From NCBI GenBank assembly GCA_947095535.1, contig OX352774.1:223374965-223438964 (forward strand): a stretch of 64,000 nt of DNA. Reading direction: 5' to 3'. Every line of letters starts with the position of its first letter. Positions within the stretch are counted from its first letter, which is position 1. The notes beneath the pieces were generated by a model. It ran no database searches. It was not told the origin of the DNA and worked only from the letters and a program-made list of their open reading frames with translations. The stretch is from Poecilobothrus nobilitatus. Lineage: Eukaryota; Arthropoda; Insecta; Diptera; Dolichopodidae. Shown one piece after another: positions 34,822 through 55,672 of this stretch. A program made the position numbers and the translations under genes.

Positions 34822-37800
34822 AATTACAGATGCTCTTGAGTTTGTTCTAAGAATTTAATAAAATTTCGTAGTTAAGTTTGAAATGCAATCCAATGTTTTT
34901 TTTTGTGCATTTTTATTTTAAGATTTGTTAACTTCACGTCATTTAAAATTACGCTTGGTAGATACTACTCGTAATTAAACCTAAAAATAAATTAAATATT
35001 TTGTTTTTATTTTGATTTATTCAGTCATTTATTCACTTAATATTTTATATAAAATAATATTTTATAGTGTTTTATATAAAATATTATGTAAACAATTAAA
35101 TTTACTTTTAAATTCACTACATTTAAATTTAAAAGTAAATATAAATTATACAATATATATATATATATATATATATAATTACATAGTATATATTGTAATT
35201 TAAATTCACTTTAAATTTTAAATATAGTCAATAAAAAATACAATATTTACAATAAGGAATAATAAGAAGAACTTTCAAGTTCAAATTTAAATTGAAAACT
35301 GTTGGAAATTATCAATACGTTTATATTTAATGAAGTTAATTTCGTTTTTATTTTTTGTATCATGGAACATTAACTGAATTAGAAACAATATGTATACAGT
35401 AAATAAAAAAAAAAGTAATGGTGAGGTCAAGTTGAAATAATATAAAATAAAAAAAATTAAAATATTGTTACTAACATGGTTACAGTGTTATTTTTTAAAT
35501 ATTAATGTATACATATATATATATATAACATTTTGAACCTTTCCACATTATCTTTTTCATTCGGTTGATTAAATTTTTGAAAGACTTTTGTATTACTCGT
35601 ATTATGTGGGCTCAAATTTTTTCAACGAAATTTCTATCTAAATTTGTAATTTATATTATAGAATCGATTTATTAATGCGAAATGTTTTTTTTTATTATAA
35701 ATATTGTTTTTATATTGATATGTTTGTGTTAAAAATAGAAGTAATATATATGTGTAAAGTATAGGGAATGAATAAAATATTTAATTCATTTAAAAAAAAA
35801 ATTGTTTTCTAAAATTTGAATTAATTTATTATAATAAAGTTTTTAATAAGTTTTTAAAATTTATTACAAAAAGTATTGATTTGGTAATTAAAGAAAATAA
35901 TTAAATTTTTAAAAAATTTAATTTTTTTTTTTAATTCGAAATGTGATTCTAAACATGATCTTTATAATTTAAATCAATCAGTTATACAAAAAAAAAAAAA
36001 CAAAAAGCTTATAAAATAGGTATTTTGCCATAATATTGCGTAATGCGAAAAAAAAATATTATTTACTATTAAATATTTTGATTATGGAAAGTAAAAATCA
36101 TACAAATTTTAATATTTAAAAAAAAAATAAACAAAATAAAAAATTTAAAAAAAAATGTATAATTAATTAATTAATTTAAATATTATATTGTTAAAATTAA
36201 GTAATTTATGTAATATTTTAATAGATATAATTTATATTCTATATAATATAACAATTTGATTTGTCAATATACTTCTACTTTTTTTTATTTAAATTGTGAT
36301 CCTTTATTTTTTAATTTAATTTATTATTTAATCATTTAAAATCTGTTTTTAAAATATTGAAACTGTCACTTGAGTAATACTTGAGTAATTTTAATGAAAC
36401 ACAATTTATTATATGTTCTACATTTTAATGTATTGAATTCTTAACATGTACATGATACTTTCTTAATTTTTTTTTTTTTTTTAATATTTGTTAAATTAAT
36501 CATTAGATTTTCATCAACGTATCAATAAAATTAACAAAAAGTTTTATTAATTCTTGTCATAAACAAAAAAAAAAAATTTCAAAAATTTATTTTATCGACC
36601 TTGCACGTTATTTAATTAGTCAAAGCTTTTTTTATTTCTATATGTATTTATAATATAAATAAAATAAAAATATTTGCTTATAATTATTTTTTCAAATATC
36701 TTACAATATAGACATGTCAAAGTTATATTATAGTCTTTCTTAAGTTTATAAAAAAAAATTATTAAAATTGTTCAACAACTCCTAAAACACAATCCTTATT
36801 TTCATTCATGATTGCATAACAAATCTAAACTTTTGATAAGAAATATAAAATATATGTATATGTTTATATATGTTAATATATATGTTAATATATACACATA
36901 TATATATATATTATATACATATATACATATATAAGGATATGTAAATATATATATATTTAATATAAATATAATATTATATGTGTGAATGAATTATCATGTA
37001 TAGGATACTTAAAAAGAGAAAAATATATTTATATAAAAAGAGTTTTCATTTAAAACACGTATAATGTATAGTTAGTTTATGTTATATAAGAGAAATTAAA
37101 AAATATACTTATTTATATTTAATAATTAATCAATGCTTTAAAATTTTATTTTTATTTTAAAAATTCTTATAATTTCATTTAAAACGTAACAAAATTATAT
37201 TAAAAAATGTTTTAATATATATTACAAATATGTTTTAAAAAATAGATCAAAATAATTTTACTATATAAGTATATAGGTAGTTTCTTTAAAAAAAAAAAGG
37301 TGTTATATATTATCCGTTTTACCCATTCTATTGTATTTTTTTTTTTTTTTCGTTTATTAATTTATAATTTCTGGCATAAAAAATTAATATTATCTTTCTA
37401 TAATATTTTATATAATGTTAGACTGTTTTTTTGTTTTTTAATTTAAAACTTTTATTAAAAAATTTGAATTTCAGTTCTGCTTTAAAATCTTTTCAAATAC
37501 ATTTTAACAGAGATATTACATTTACCTTTTCACAAAAAAAAAAGGAAATTGATTTTTTCTTCACTTTTCCTTTGATTTTATTTTATTTTATTTTTTAAGA
37601 AAATAACTTAATATTTAAATAATCATTTTTAATGAGAAAAAATATTAAATTATATTTTAAATCACAGACTTTATTTCAATTAAACTGAAATTAATTTTCA
37701 AGGCAAAATTTAAACAATTTTTTAATCCTTGTTTCTATTTTTCTTCGTTTCGTGTTCTGTAAAGGATATGTTGACGCGCACGAACTGATTTTTTTTTTCG

Positions 37801-40195
37801 GAATAACCTTATTCCAGGATAAAAGCTTATTCACCTCATCTTATGTATGTTGAAAAGCTATTTTATTTTATATATGTACATACATACATATGTAGAATTA
37901 AAATACATTGCGAAGTTTCGAAAAACAAACAATAATAAAGCTTTTTGTTCTGCAAATAGGTAATCAATTTTTTATCATTATCTTCTAATTTTTTTTTTTT
38001 TTTGCTATTTGCAAAACAAAGAGAAATTTTACAAATCAAACGCATGCCAACTACTTTGAAAATTATTGTAAAATACACCTGAACATATACATTCGCTTTT
38101 ATTTATATACTTAAATCTTTATATATAATATATTATAATATGTTATATATATATTGTATAAGTTGTATGTACTTTTCAAAACGTTATAACTTTTTCACAT
38201 GGTTCTAATATGTGATACACAATAAATAAATGCTCTTTTAAAGCAGAGCTCCTCACATTCTATGTTATACTTGTCCATACCTACATACATATAAATTTTA
38301 GAGATTAGAGCCTGTATTTCTAAAGCAATTTAGGATTTTATTAAATAAATATAATATTAAATATACTTATGTACATATATATGTATATGTAATGTATATT
38401 CTTGAATACATTATAAATTAGGCCGCTGGATTTTCTCTTGAATGGTTGGAAAATATATTTTAATTCCTTAAATTCTATAGAAATTTTATTATGTAGTTCA
38501 AGTTCAAGTTTTATAAAAATATGTACATATACATATACATATGTAATATGTATGATGAAACTGGTGAACTATTTTTAATTGGTATATTTGATTATACATA
38601 AAAATGTTGTACAATTATATATAAATATAAATGTTGTACAATGTACATATATAAATATACATCTAATTGACGAATCGTAAGAGTTTAGAAATTTTTATTC
38701 TAGAATTTATTACAATTTGTAGCCGTAAAAGATTTCACATATTCTAAGCTTTTAAATTGTTTATTAAATAATGTTCTCTAAATAATGTTAAAAGTAAAGT
38801 ATTCTTTACATATTTTTAAAGTATTGTTTATTAACTTTTTTGAAAGATTTTCAACGAATAAAATCAAAAACAAATCAACCTTTAATACTCTAATTTCAAT
38901 TTGTACATTTCTTCTAACAAAGTTTTTTTTTTTAAATAATAATAGGTGTACATAATATGTAAGTTGACGAAATGCATGAATGCCACTCTTTGATAATTCT
39001 ATGGCGTCATACTTCAGTTTTTCTAATATATACTTACTTTACTTTTATAATTACATTAATACTATATCTTAGATTTGATTAGAGTTAATAGTTTTGTGGT
39101 TGTTTTAGACCTAATTTTTATACCCACCGGCTGCAGTTAAGTTTCTCTTACTTTTATGTACATACATATGTATGTATATTTAACCAAAACATTTTCTGTG
39201 AGGAATCACAGAAAGAGGAGTTTACCGCTTTTGCAGAAACTTTAAATGCCCCTTTTTCTTCATTTTATATATTTTGTGAAAAATGAAATGGTTCGTAAAT
39301 TTATTTTTTAACGATGAAAAAAATTTTGCATTTTTTTTAAGATGTTATTTCCGTTTTTTTAGTTTTAGATCTTATTTCATTCGAAATAATTTAAGTTGTT
39401 TTATGATCCCAAAAAAATATGGATCATGACATTAAAATGTGAAATGAAAATGTAAAAATTACAGTTTCTTCGTCCCTAATGCATACTTATATAATGCATA
39501 TGTACGTATGTATATGTACATATAAAAAAACAATAAATTTATGTATGTATGTATATAAAAAAATATATGTTAAGGTTTTTTTTTAAATATTTTTCATGAT
39601 TAAAAATGAAATTGTACATAATATGTACACAGATAATAAATGTGTTGCAATAAAAAGAAATTCGAAAATTACATTTAAGTTCCTTCATTTTTAATTAAAA
39701 GGACCTTTAAAACCAATATTTGCTAAATGTTTGCAGATTCAGCGATATCGAAAAAGAATATTATATTATTCAATTTAATTATGTTTGTTTAACATCAGAC
39801 ACATACATATATGTACATACATATGTATGATATGCAATCACTAATCTACGTTTTGTATGATTGAAAGTAGCACACTAATCAATGACATGCTACTAAGAAG
39901 TAGTATAAAATACTCGTATTTGCATACATACATATTATATTGTAAAATAATATGAAATTCCGAGCGCAAATATCAAATTGTACAACTTTTAATTTTTAAA
40001 TCGAGTTAATCACATTTTACTATATTACCATCTATTACACAAATTATAGGTTATTTTAATAAATTTTATTTTGAGTTACGGGTAATGAAATGCAGTAAAA
40101 CTTTTTATATGTGTTTAGGTTGTTTACATATTGGAATCTTTGATGCTTTACTACATACATATGTATTATTTCTTATCAATATGACGTAGAGCATT
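34822..40195. other. AT-rich intergenic region with microsatellites
   Basis: Upstream side of the exchanger gene. Contains (TA)n at about 35152-35177 and 36885-36960 and many poly-A/T tracts. ACATACATATGTATGT-type palindromes lie near 37876, 39160 and 39815. No gene was seen. The 5' UTR and promoter of the exchanger probably lie here but cannot be placed. Confidence 0.45.
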
Positions 40196-40199
40196 TTTC

Positions 40200-40502
40200 T
40201 TCTTCTTTAGCTGCGTATCCACTACTGAATGGGTGCAACCACATTTCTGAAGCTCTCTCTAATCTGTGCTGCGTGCATTAGTTCCCCCGCCATTTGAAGG
40301 CCCGTCCATTGCCTTATGTTTTTCAGCCACAACATTTACTTTCTGCCAACATGTCTTTTGTCTTCAGTTTTACCTTGCAGAATCAATTGTAGAATATAAT
40401 ATTTGTCATTGCGCATTATTTGATCCAGATAAGCCCGTTTTCTGCGCTCGATTGTTAAGTACAACTCACGGTCTCTATTTATTCTACTTAGAACATCACT
40501 AA
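40200..40502 (-). mobile_element. LINE C-terminal remnant (RTE/R4-like style)
   Basis: The minus strand reads VLSRINRDRELYLTIERRKR, AYLDQIMRNDKYYILQLILQ, GKTEDKRHVGRK, then after a frame change WLKNIRQWTGLQMAGELMHA followed by AQIREAFRNVVA. This order matches the end of insect endonuclease-reverse transcriptases with RMLRI.W...L..R..NDKY.LLQLI..GK...RR..GRK..SWL.N.R.WTG. Only the last ~100 residues remain, with frame breaks. Confidence 0.8.
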
Positions 40503-41285
40503 AAAGAATTGAAATTTTGCAAAAATTTTCGTTTTGAATATGTACATACATATGTATGTATGTACATAGTCAAGCCTAGTATAATTTTTTTTATACAGAA
40601 AGTTTTAGCATGATAGTATTGGCACAGATAATAATTTACTTTACGTTACATTTACACGAGATTAAAAAAAAATTAGTTCGCGTTTCGACGTTTAGACATA
40701 ATTTTCAACAAATTAGTTCACAAAAAAAGTTCGCGCTTAGACTTCTGTATTACCAGTTATAACCCACCGTTTACACGTGAACACACCGTTAACACGTCAA
40801 TAAATGTGTTAAAATTTTCTAATTTAGTTGTAATTTTTTAATCAACGGTGTAAGTTTGATAAAAAATCATGCTTAAAACGCTGAAAAAATATATAACTTC
40901 CTTGTGACCTTTAAACAAGGAAGTTATAAAGTTATCTTGAAAAAAAAAATGGTGCCCATTACATCATATGCAATTTGAAATATGCTCTTCCGTATTAAAA
41001 GATTGGGACCACTGAATTAAAGAATAAAAAAATTCAAAGTTTATTTAGGAAGCGCTCACTTCCAAGTTGACCCTGACTGTGTGGCTTAAGCGTAAATTAA
41101 TAAATGTGCAATAATATTATCCAATTTTAATTTCACGGTAGAGCACAGTACATACAAATGATTGTATCCAACAAAATCTATGTAGTTGATTAATAATAAT
41201 AATAATCTATAAAGAAGTTATTAATAAACTGGAGCTATAATAACAACTACAACAACCAAAAGACAATACAAACTGTTTAGAATTG
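40503..41285. other. Intergenic, no gene recognised
   Basis: Includes a palindromic TACATACATATGTATGTA cluster near 40541. A short direct repeat involving CACGT and AACACG (near 40770-40800) was noted but not resolved. Confidence 0.35.
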
Positions 41286-41289
41286 TGAC

Positions 41290-42030
41290 TTACATAAAAA
41301 TTTGAAAATTTAAGAAATGAAATTTAGGAAATTTTTTGTAATAAGAAAATATGTGAAAATAGGACTTTTCTGGAATTTTGAGGGGCTGTAAGTCCGAAAC
41401 CTTATATAACTAAGAAAAACCGTTAATACACGTAAAAATATATTACCGGAGCTTAAATTTTTATGTCTTGCTAAAGTAAAATGTGCACAGGTGCCTAAGT
41501 TACAGATGTTTAAAAATTACAAATTTTCAATTTTTGAGCCCTAATAGCTCATAAACAGGGGGTTATTCAAAAAAATTTTCTGAGCAAACATACTAATTCT
41601 AAAACTTCTTTCTGTCCTCAAAATTTCAAGTGCCTATTTAAAAGCATTCCAGAGTTATGAAAGTAGAAAAATCATGCAAAATTTGGTTTTCACATAACGG
41701 TAAATTTAAATACTATATTTAAAAAAATTGTATAATTTTGATATTAATTTACAAAGTAAAAAAATACCTGTCGAATGACGTTTTCAGATTGAAAAAATAT
41801 TAAGCAGAACATGAGATATACGCATTTAAAAATAGGGCTTTTTCAAAGTTTGGGGGCTGTAGCTCCGTAATGGGTGGGGCCACATGAAAAAGTTGTTCCA
41901 CAAAATTATTTTTTTTATGAGACCTACCCATGGTTTTTTCTCTATCTTTAACGGTGTAGAAATTTCGTAAGCAGACGGAGAGACGAGAAAAGTGAAACTA
42001 ATAAGCACATTTTTTCAAAATTTTTTGAAA
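41290..42030 (+). repeat. Dispersed non-coding repeat, longest single copy
   Basis: Landmarks in order: TTTTGAGGGGCTGTAAGTCC, CGTTAATACACGTAAAAATA, CACAGGTGCCTAAGTTACAG, GAGCCCTAATAGCTCATAAA, TCACATAACGGTAAATTTAA, and a GACGGAGAGACGAGAAAAGT tail. The same landmarks occur at 57.5-58.46 kb (two partial copies), 21.4 kb and 45.0 kb (both inverted). There is no conserved frame. Confidence 0.75.
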
Positions 42031-42414
42031 ATATGCTAAAAAGCTACAAGATTATAACCTGTTATAACATTTAATATTTCGCCTTAGTTTCTAATATGTT
42101 TTTTCAATTTTATTTCATAATAAATAAAGAAATGTTTTAATATTTTTGTTTTTAGTTGATATAAATTAAAAATCATGCACTCTTTCATTACCTGAAACAA
42201 GTTTAAAATAACAGTTTTTGTTTTCTAAATTTGTTGTTGCTCGTTTGAAAAAAAATGGATTTGCTTTTATAGTAGCAAATAGTATTTACATACATTATAT
42301 AGCATTTTTATGAAATAATTTATATAGTGGATTTCAACTATAACGAACTCTTAAGATATATTACATATGGGTTGCACATAATCTACTTATAAAACATTTT
42401 GATTTTATTAAATT

Positions 42415-42500
42415 GGTGGATTCTGATTTAGTACGGATGTTACAGTTGGATTCAAAATCAGGGTATTCACTTTTTCCAGTATTTATATATTTATATGTTG
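42415..42500 (-). repeat. Inverted copy of the GGAAAAAG...CTGATTTTG repeat
   Basis: The reverse complement reads ACTGGAAAAAGTGAATACCC, TGATTTTGAATCCAACTGTA, then ACATCCGTACTAAATCAGAA. This matches the units at 20.75 and 28.5 kb closely. Confidence 0.75.
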
Positions 42501-42627
42501 CATGTTATACATATATCAAAGACTTATATATGTCAAACACTTACTTAGTTTAAAATATATTTTCATTTTTGAAGTTTAAAATAAATGTATGAAAATAATG
42601 AAAAAAATTGTTATTATTTTTAATTTC

Positions 42628-42832
42628 CTTAACATTTGGACATTTGCCAACTTTTATTTGTGTAGGCATAACATACCTAAATACCAAATGTCCAAATGTT
42701 AAGTGTCCAGTTGCTAAATGTCCTTTTGCTAACTGTCCATTTTGCTAAATATCTTTTTGTTAAGTGTCTCTTTTGCGAAATGTCCATTGATCAAATGTCC
42801 AGTTGCTAAGTGTAAGTTGCCAAGTGTACTGT
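42628..42832. repeat. Foldback plus GCTAAATGTCC tandem array
   Basis: A perfect 19-bp inverted pair (42628-42646 with 42685-42703, core AACATTTGGACATTTG) is followed by about nine variants of a ~15-bp unit near TTGCTAAATGTCCTTT. These include GTTAAGTGTCC, GCTAACTGTCC, GCGAAATGTCC and ATCAAATGTCC. The array ends at about 42832, shortly before a LINE fragment. Confidence 0.8.
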
Positions 42833-42899
42833 AAACATATCTTGACAATATATTACACTCGCTTGGCTACATACCGCTCAATAAAATAAATAATAAGTA

Positions 42900-45000
42900 T
42901 GCTACAAGAATGGACACCAAAAACAATTCTATATCAAAATCTACAATTGATCATGTCATAACAGATTTGTTATCTTCCACTTATTATCTCTCGTTACATG
43001 ATATCTTTATTTCGGATCATCGACTCATGATGTTCAACATTCACATGGAAAATATACCAGCTGCAGTTACTTCTAAAACAACAACTATACTACAGTATGA
43101 GAACATTAATTTAATCAACTTGCAAAATAATTAAAACAATGTGAATAGCTTTCATGAATTGATTAATACTTGTGAAGATACTATAGGTTAAAATACAAAG
43201 AAAATAGTTAAATCCAATAATACATTAAATAACAAATCGTCCTTGGATTACCAATAATACAAAGGTAATTAGAAAAAAAAGAAACAAATTTTATAATTTA
43301 AAAAATAATAAAAAGAAATACCTTTTAAATTCTTTTTTGTACAAAAATTTAATTATTTCAAGAAATTATTTATAAATTACGAAATTAACGCTCAAAAACC
43401 ATATTTTCAAAATGGTTTAAGTAATAACAATAGATCCTTATGGAATCTAATGAATGGTCATATTTTCCATAAACCACTATCCAAACCTAAAATGTTATTA
43501 TAGATGTTGATAATACTATTATTGATAATCCAAGAAATATTTGCAACATATTATAATTTTTAATATTTTTTTTGTTAAGTGTAGATACATGAACTCAATC
43601 TCGAATGATACACTCAATTCATTCTTCGTCAAATACCGTTAACAGTTGTATTTTCCACTGACCAATCGTACTGAAATTTTAAATGTTATTGAAACTCTTT
43701 ATTTATACACTTTAAAGAAGAAATGAGTCAAATCATTGCGGACTTAATAAATAAATGTATAACTTTAGGCTATTTTCCAAAATGTCTAAAAACTGCAAAA
43801 GTAATACCTATTCTCAAGAATGGAAATAAACTTTTATTTAAAAATTACCGTCAAATTTCGTTGCTAAGTTCCCTTTCAAAAATTTTTGAACGAATAATAT
43901 ACAAGACTTGAAAAGCACTTACTACTTAATAACCTTATAAATAAAAATCAATTCGGTTTTTACGCTAAGTCAAGCACCGATATAGCAGCGATATAGAATT
44001 AATAGCAGCATGTATATTCATTGACCTGAGCAAGACTTTTGACTCTGTAGATCATTATATTTTATTAGCCAAGTTAAGCAAACTAGCTCTCCCTAATGAA
44101 ATTTATAACCTTTTTTTCTCATACTTATATTGTAGAACGTAACTTGTGGAAATTAATGAAATATCAACCGACGAACTTACAATCAAATCCGGTGTGCCGC
44201 AAGGATATTTACTGGGTTCACTTCTTTTCAATATTTTTGCTAATGATATATTTTCAATAGAATGAAAAGGTGAACTTATTATGTATGCTGACGATATGGT
44301 AATATGTTATAAAAGTCAATCACTTGACGACATTAATTACCAAAATGCAAGGCAACCTAGATAAACTCACTCAATGGATGGAAAATAATTCTGTAAAAAT
44401 TAATGAAGAAAAAACAAAATACATTATATTTGAACAGAAAAACAAAATAATTTACCTTTCTTATTTTATTCTTAAAATTAACAATCAGTTTTTAGAACGA
44501 GTGACAGTTTTTATATACTTAGGTCTTTGGATTGACTCTAAACTGAACTGGGATTACCACATATCAACCATTAAAGATAAAATATAAAAAACTAATTTAA
44601 TACTTTTCCAAATGCGTAAAATCTTACATTTAAAGGTTGATTTTGCATGCTCATATTATGAGCATTGTAAGATACCAATTACTAATTTGGGCATATTCCT
44701 CAGCTTTTAGACTTATCTTATATCCATTACAAGACCTTAAAAACAATCTATCAAATACCAATTCTAACTCCTACCAAACACCTCTATAAACATATCCTAC
44801 CTCTCACTAAATTAATTGACTTTAAAACTATTCTATTAATTTACAAAATCAAAAGTAATTTAATTAAAAATAACTTTCTTCTACACAATACTATGTAGAC
44901 TACATATGTAGATCACAATACTATGTAGACAACCTCAAAATTATTATATTAGTTACTTCCGCACAAGTAGTGTAACAAAATAACTTTTATAGTAACAAAA
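42900..45000 (+). mobile_element. Decayed CR1/jockey-group LINE (endonuclease, RT, tail)
   Basis: Order on the plus strand: the end of an EEP endonuclease (SKSTIDHVITDLLSSTYYLS ... ISDHRLMMF, ~42925-43035). RT entry follows (KCLKTAKVIPILKNGNKLLF, then KNYRQISLLSSLSKIFERII, 43770-43900). Next come IDLSKTFDSVDH, SGVPQG and the YADD catalytic box (MYADDMVICYKS, ~44283). The thumb is NLDKLTQWMENNSVKINEEK (44350-44410) and the tail is KLIDFKTILLIYKIKSNLIK (~44810-44870). Frameshifts and internal stops make it inactive, but most of the ORF2 C-terminal half is traceable. Confidence 0.88.
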
Positions 45001-45330
45001 TAACTTTATATACAGAAGACTTTTCTTATGAAGCTTGAAATTTTGAGAGGAGTTAGATCGTTGGAAATTAGTATGAGTCATTTAAGAATATATTTCTGTG
45101 TCACCCACGTTTAGGAGTTGCAAAAATCTGCGAAAATTCTTTATTCTCCAACACCTGTAACTTTGGCACCTGTCCAAATTTTTTTGGGGTAATATACAAA
45201 AATTAAAGCTCCAACATTATATTTTTATTTGTGTTAATAATTTTTCTTAATAATATAGGGTTATCTTAAAATTAACAAAAGTCTGACTTGATTTTTCCCA
45301 ATTTCTCTAACAAATTATTCTAACGATTTC
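45001..45330 (-). repeat. Inverted copy of the dispersed non-coding repeat
   Basis: The minus strand contains GGACAGGTGCCAAAGTTACA, an adjacent TTTTTGTATATTA and AACTCC blocks parallel to the 41.3-kb copy. It abuts the LINE end. The abutting TAACAAAATAACTTT direct duplication is at about 44972-45005. Confidence 0.55.
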
Positions 45331-45925
45331 TTTCAATGTTTGTATTATTATAAATTTATTTTATTCAATATACCTACTTAATAATTATGTACTCTTAACC
45401 AAATTTTGGAAATACCCTTGGTTTTTTCATTACTTGTTTTCTTTTAAAAATTAAAAATGATTTTGCACTAAATAGCACTTCCTTCCTATCTTGCTTTCGA
45501 ATCATTATATCGAAAGAAATTTTAATAATTTTCCACTTCGACAGACTACAGCATACACAAAAAAAATTTTTAGAAATTAAAATGACGTTTTGCAGCCGTG
45601 AATGAAATTCTGATGTCAGCAAACCATATGTAGAATTTTCTTTCATCAAAACATTTCGACGAACTTCAGCATAACCATAATATAATATTCATTGTGATAA
45701 AATTTGAATGATTTTTGTTATAAATGTTACTCTTGCGATAAAGTTGATGCTAAAATAATTTGAAGCTGGAAACTTCAGTGGCTCCTAGCCCTACTGTTGG
45801 GGCTTTAAATTAAATGGAATAGAGAAAAGCAATAAAAATATATTTTCCACATTGTTTATAGGTACATACATACATATCTAGATTTTATTTAATATACATA
45901 TTTCCTAATATGTATGTTAATGTTG
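45331..45925. other. Intergenic, no feature recognised
   Basis: An 84-codon minus frame at 45395-45649 has no recognised family. Confidence 0.35.
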
Positions 45926-45929
45926 TTGT

Positions 45930-46860
45930 TTGCCAGGGGGGCGGCATATAGCTGCCCTTACACCTAGGTCCTGCGACCACTTTTTACAGCGTCTCGTCGA
46001 GCCACTCAATTCCCTTTATGAATCGCACTATATCTCCTTGATTGAGCATTCTCACCCCGGAGAAGTTCCCCCATTGGTCCTCCTTCAAAGTTCTTCACCT
46101 TTGAGTCCTCAAGTTTGGGCATTGGCACAGAACGTGGGGTACTGTTTCTGCCTCTTGCCCACATCCCCTAGATAGATTCAACTCCATTATGCCTATTCTT
46201 TCGGCGTGAGCCCTTATCAACAGGTGTCCTGTGCTAATTCCCATGAATATTCTCAGATCGGTCCTTTTTAGTTTTAGAATTTTCTGAGTCTTGCTATTAT
46301 GTTCTCCCCAGAATTCTTTCGTATGTATTGATCCTGAGGATTGCCACCAACTTTCCCTAGCTCTGGCTTTTGCCCAGTTGCTTGTTGCTAACTTTACCGC
46401 AGAGTACGGCATACATACATCTTCTATATCCACCAGCTGCCTGTTTAATACAGATTTTGCTGTCGCATCTGCAATTTCGTTACCTGGGTAGTCTGAGTGC
46501 GCTGGTATTCACTGCAGCTTGACTGCGTTTGTTTCCTCCAGCGCATTTAGGGCTTTCCAGCACTCAATTGTTTTCCTCGATTTATGCAAACCACCCTCCA
46601 TTATTCGAACGATTGATTTGCAATCGGTGTGTATGTTTATGATCTTACTCCGGATTATTTTCCGAAGAAGTTCTTTGGCTGCGAATTCTATTGCGATTGT
46701 TTCACATTGACATACAGTCGCGTGTGATGCCACTGTGTTCGCAATTAGCATGTACAATTCTTCACATATGATTCCTATGCCACAATTACTGCCCTTTTTG
46801 GTAGCGTCTGTGTACACATTAATTCCAATTTGGTTAGCAGTGGTCTGTTTCCGTCCCGAA
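45930..46860 (-). mobile_element. LINE RNase H and C-terminal zinc-motif fragment
   Basis: Minus-strand frames at 46817-46509 and 46433-46095 are separated by one stop. They encode an RNase H domain with its acidic set in order: YTDATKKGSNCGIG, CETIAIEFAAKEL, NIHTDCKSIVR and PAHSDYPGNEIADA. A C-terminal RGCGQEAETVPHVLCQCPNL metal-binding motif follows, then NFSGVRMLNQGDIVRFIKG to about 45940. RNase H downstream of RT is typical of the I/Loa/R1-related LINE group. Only a couple of lesions interrupt it, so it is younger than the related copy in the HNF4 intron. Confidence 0.88.
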
Positions 46861-46869
46861 GTTAATACT

Positions 46870-48790
46870 TACATTATGTACATACATACATATATATGTC
46901 AAGCCAAACCCATATTAAATCAAATGTAAAAACTTACAAAATCATTGCTATGAATACTATAAAATATTGAAAAAATATTCTATATTTGTATATTTTTAAT
47001 TAAGAAGATAGTGCGAAAGAGTTTATGTATTTTCTAATAATGAAAATATTAAATAAAACAGCATTTTTTTTTTTTTTGTATTTAACATCTTGTTTTTTTA
47101 CAGTCCTCTTGTTTATTTTTATTATAAAACATTTATCAATCTTCATTTCGATTAATTTTTTATATATATATATATATATATTATATAATAAAACATGTAA
47201 CAATTTATTCATCTCATATTTGTTTTAATAACCAGCAAAAAACTGTATTACAACAAAGTACATACATACAAATTTTTATTTCTCAAGAAATTATTAAATT
47301 TTACAAGAAACATTTGTTTTAAATTATGACAATAAAGCGACTTGATAACAGTATTAAATTTTAGAATAACCGCCAATATTCCAAAATTCATGACATAACC
47401 TTAATACTTTCTTTTTTCCAGCTCTTTTCATAAGTTCGAATATAAATATTGAAGTTTTAATAAAATATTTGATGAATTAATTGATTTACTTTAAACGCTT
47501 TGATGTTATGTTTTTAAAAGACTAATTAAAAAAATTTTTTTTACTAAAATTCTTACACCACATAAAAAATTAAAACAGAGTTTTTATTTTAGTTAAACTT
47601 AAACTATTAAATGCAATTAGTAATCGTTTTGTGATGCCTCCCAATAAAATTTATATACAAACAAAAATTGTAATTTTTTATCTTATTTTAATATTGCTTT
47701 ATCTGTAGAAATTTAACTACAAATTCAACAAAATATAAAAAAAAGTAATGACCTTTTTAAATACAACAATTGATTTTTTTCTTAAATTTTAATAATTTTT
47801 AATCAAATTCTGTTCTTTTATTTCAAGTTTTAAAAATGGTTTGTATGTTACATGCATAATTACCAAATTCATTTACTAATGCTTAAAATACAAAAATAAT
47901 TAATTAAATTGGAATACGAAAATAAATAACCGCAACCAATTTTATAAATGCAAATGCAATGCATTGCGTATCAATTATAATGTTCATCAATCCAAAATAA
48001 AAAATAATAAAAAATATTAATGATCAATTTCTGTCTCAACGTACACAATTTAGTAGGAGCTCACATATGTAAATTCTAAATAAAAAAATCCTATGTTAGT
48101 TTAGTCGTTTTTTATCAATAGCTTTGTATATGTAATTGGCAATTTTTTACAAAACAGTCTCTTAAGTGAGAAACATTATTAAAACAAAATTTCTAATTCT
48201 TTACTAAAAAATTTTTGCAAAAAAAAAATATATTAATTTTTAACAACATCTTATATCAATAAATAACAACTATTTACATCGGTTACACCTTTGGAAAAAT
48301 TTATTTAAGCTAACATTTTTTATTAATATTACTTCTTTACTAATATTAAAAATTTCTTTTTATTTCATTATTAAAATAAGGAGTATGACCCTTGCATTAA
48401 GCTATGCAACATTGGTTCATTTTGCATCACACAAAAAACTAGAATTTTTAAACATATGTATATCCTTTCTTTTTACACAAAAAAGTGTAAATTTTTAAAT
48501 AACAAAACCGAACAACAATATAAAAACTACATGCACATTTTATCACTTGTGTACAGACATATATTTCATATATGTATGTTTTTACTCTTTTAACTTTTCC
48601 AAGTAATTTAAATTCTCATTCCACAATCATTTAAATTTAAAATTGACTACAAATTTCGTTACATATTATGTAACAAAACCTTATTCCGAAGTTTTCCATC
48701 AATGACCATAAATATTTGAAACCCTACTCACCAAATCTTATCAAATAATAATGTAAATAATGAATAACCTTAATTCTATTGTCTAATTAA
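46870..48790. other. AT-rich 3' side of HNF4
   Basis: Includes a (TA)n tract near 47157-47183. Part is likely HNF4 3' UTR, but its end could not be fixed. No other gene seen. Confidence 0.4.
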
Positions 48791-48794
48791 ATAA

Positions 48795-55672
<6,878 letters not shown>

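Noticed and set aside
39110..39150. TTTTTATACCCACCGGCTGC resembling sequence near some fly LTR elements
   Set aside because: No paired LTR, primer-binding site or gag/pol motif nearby.
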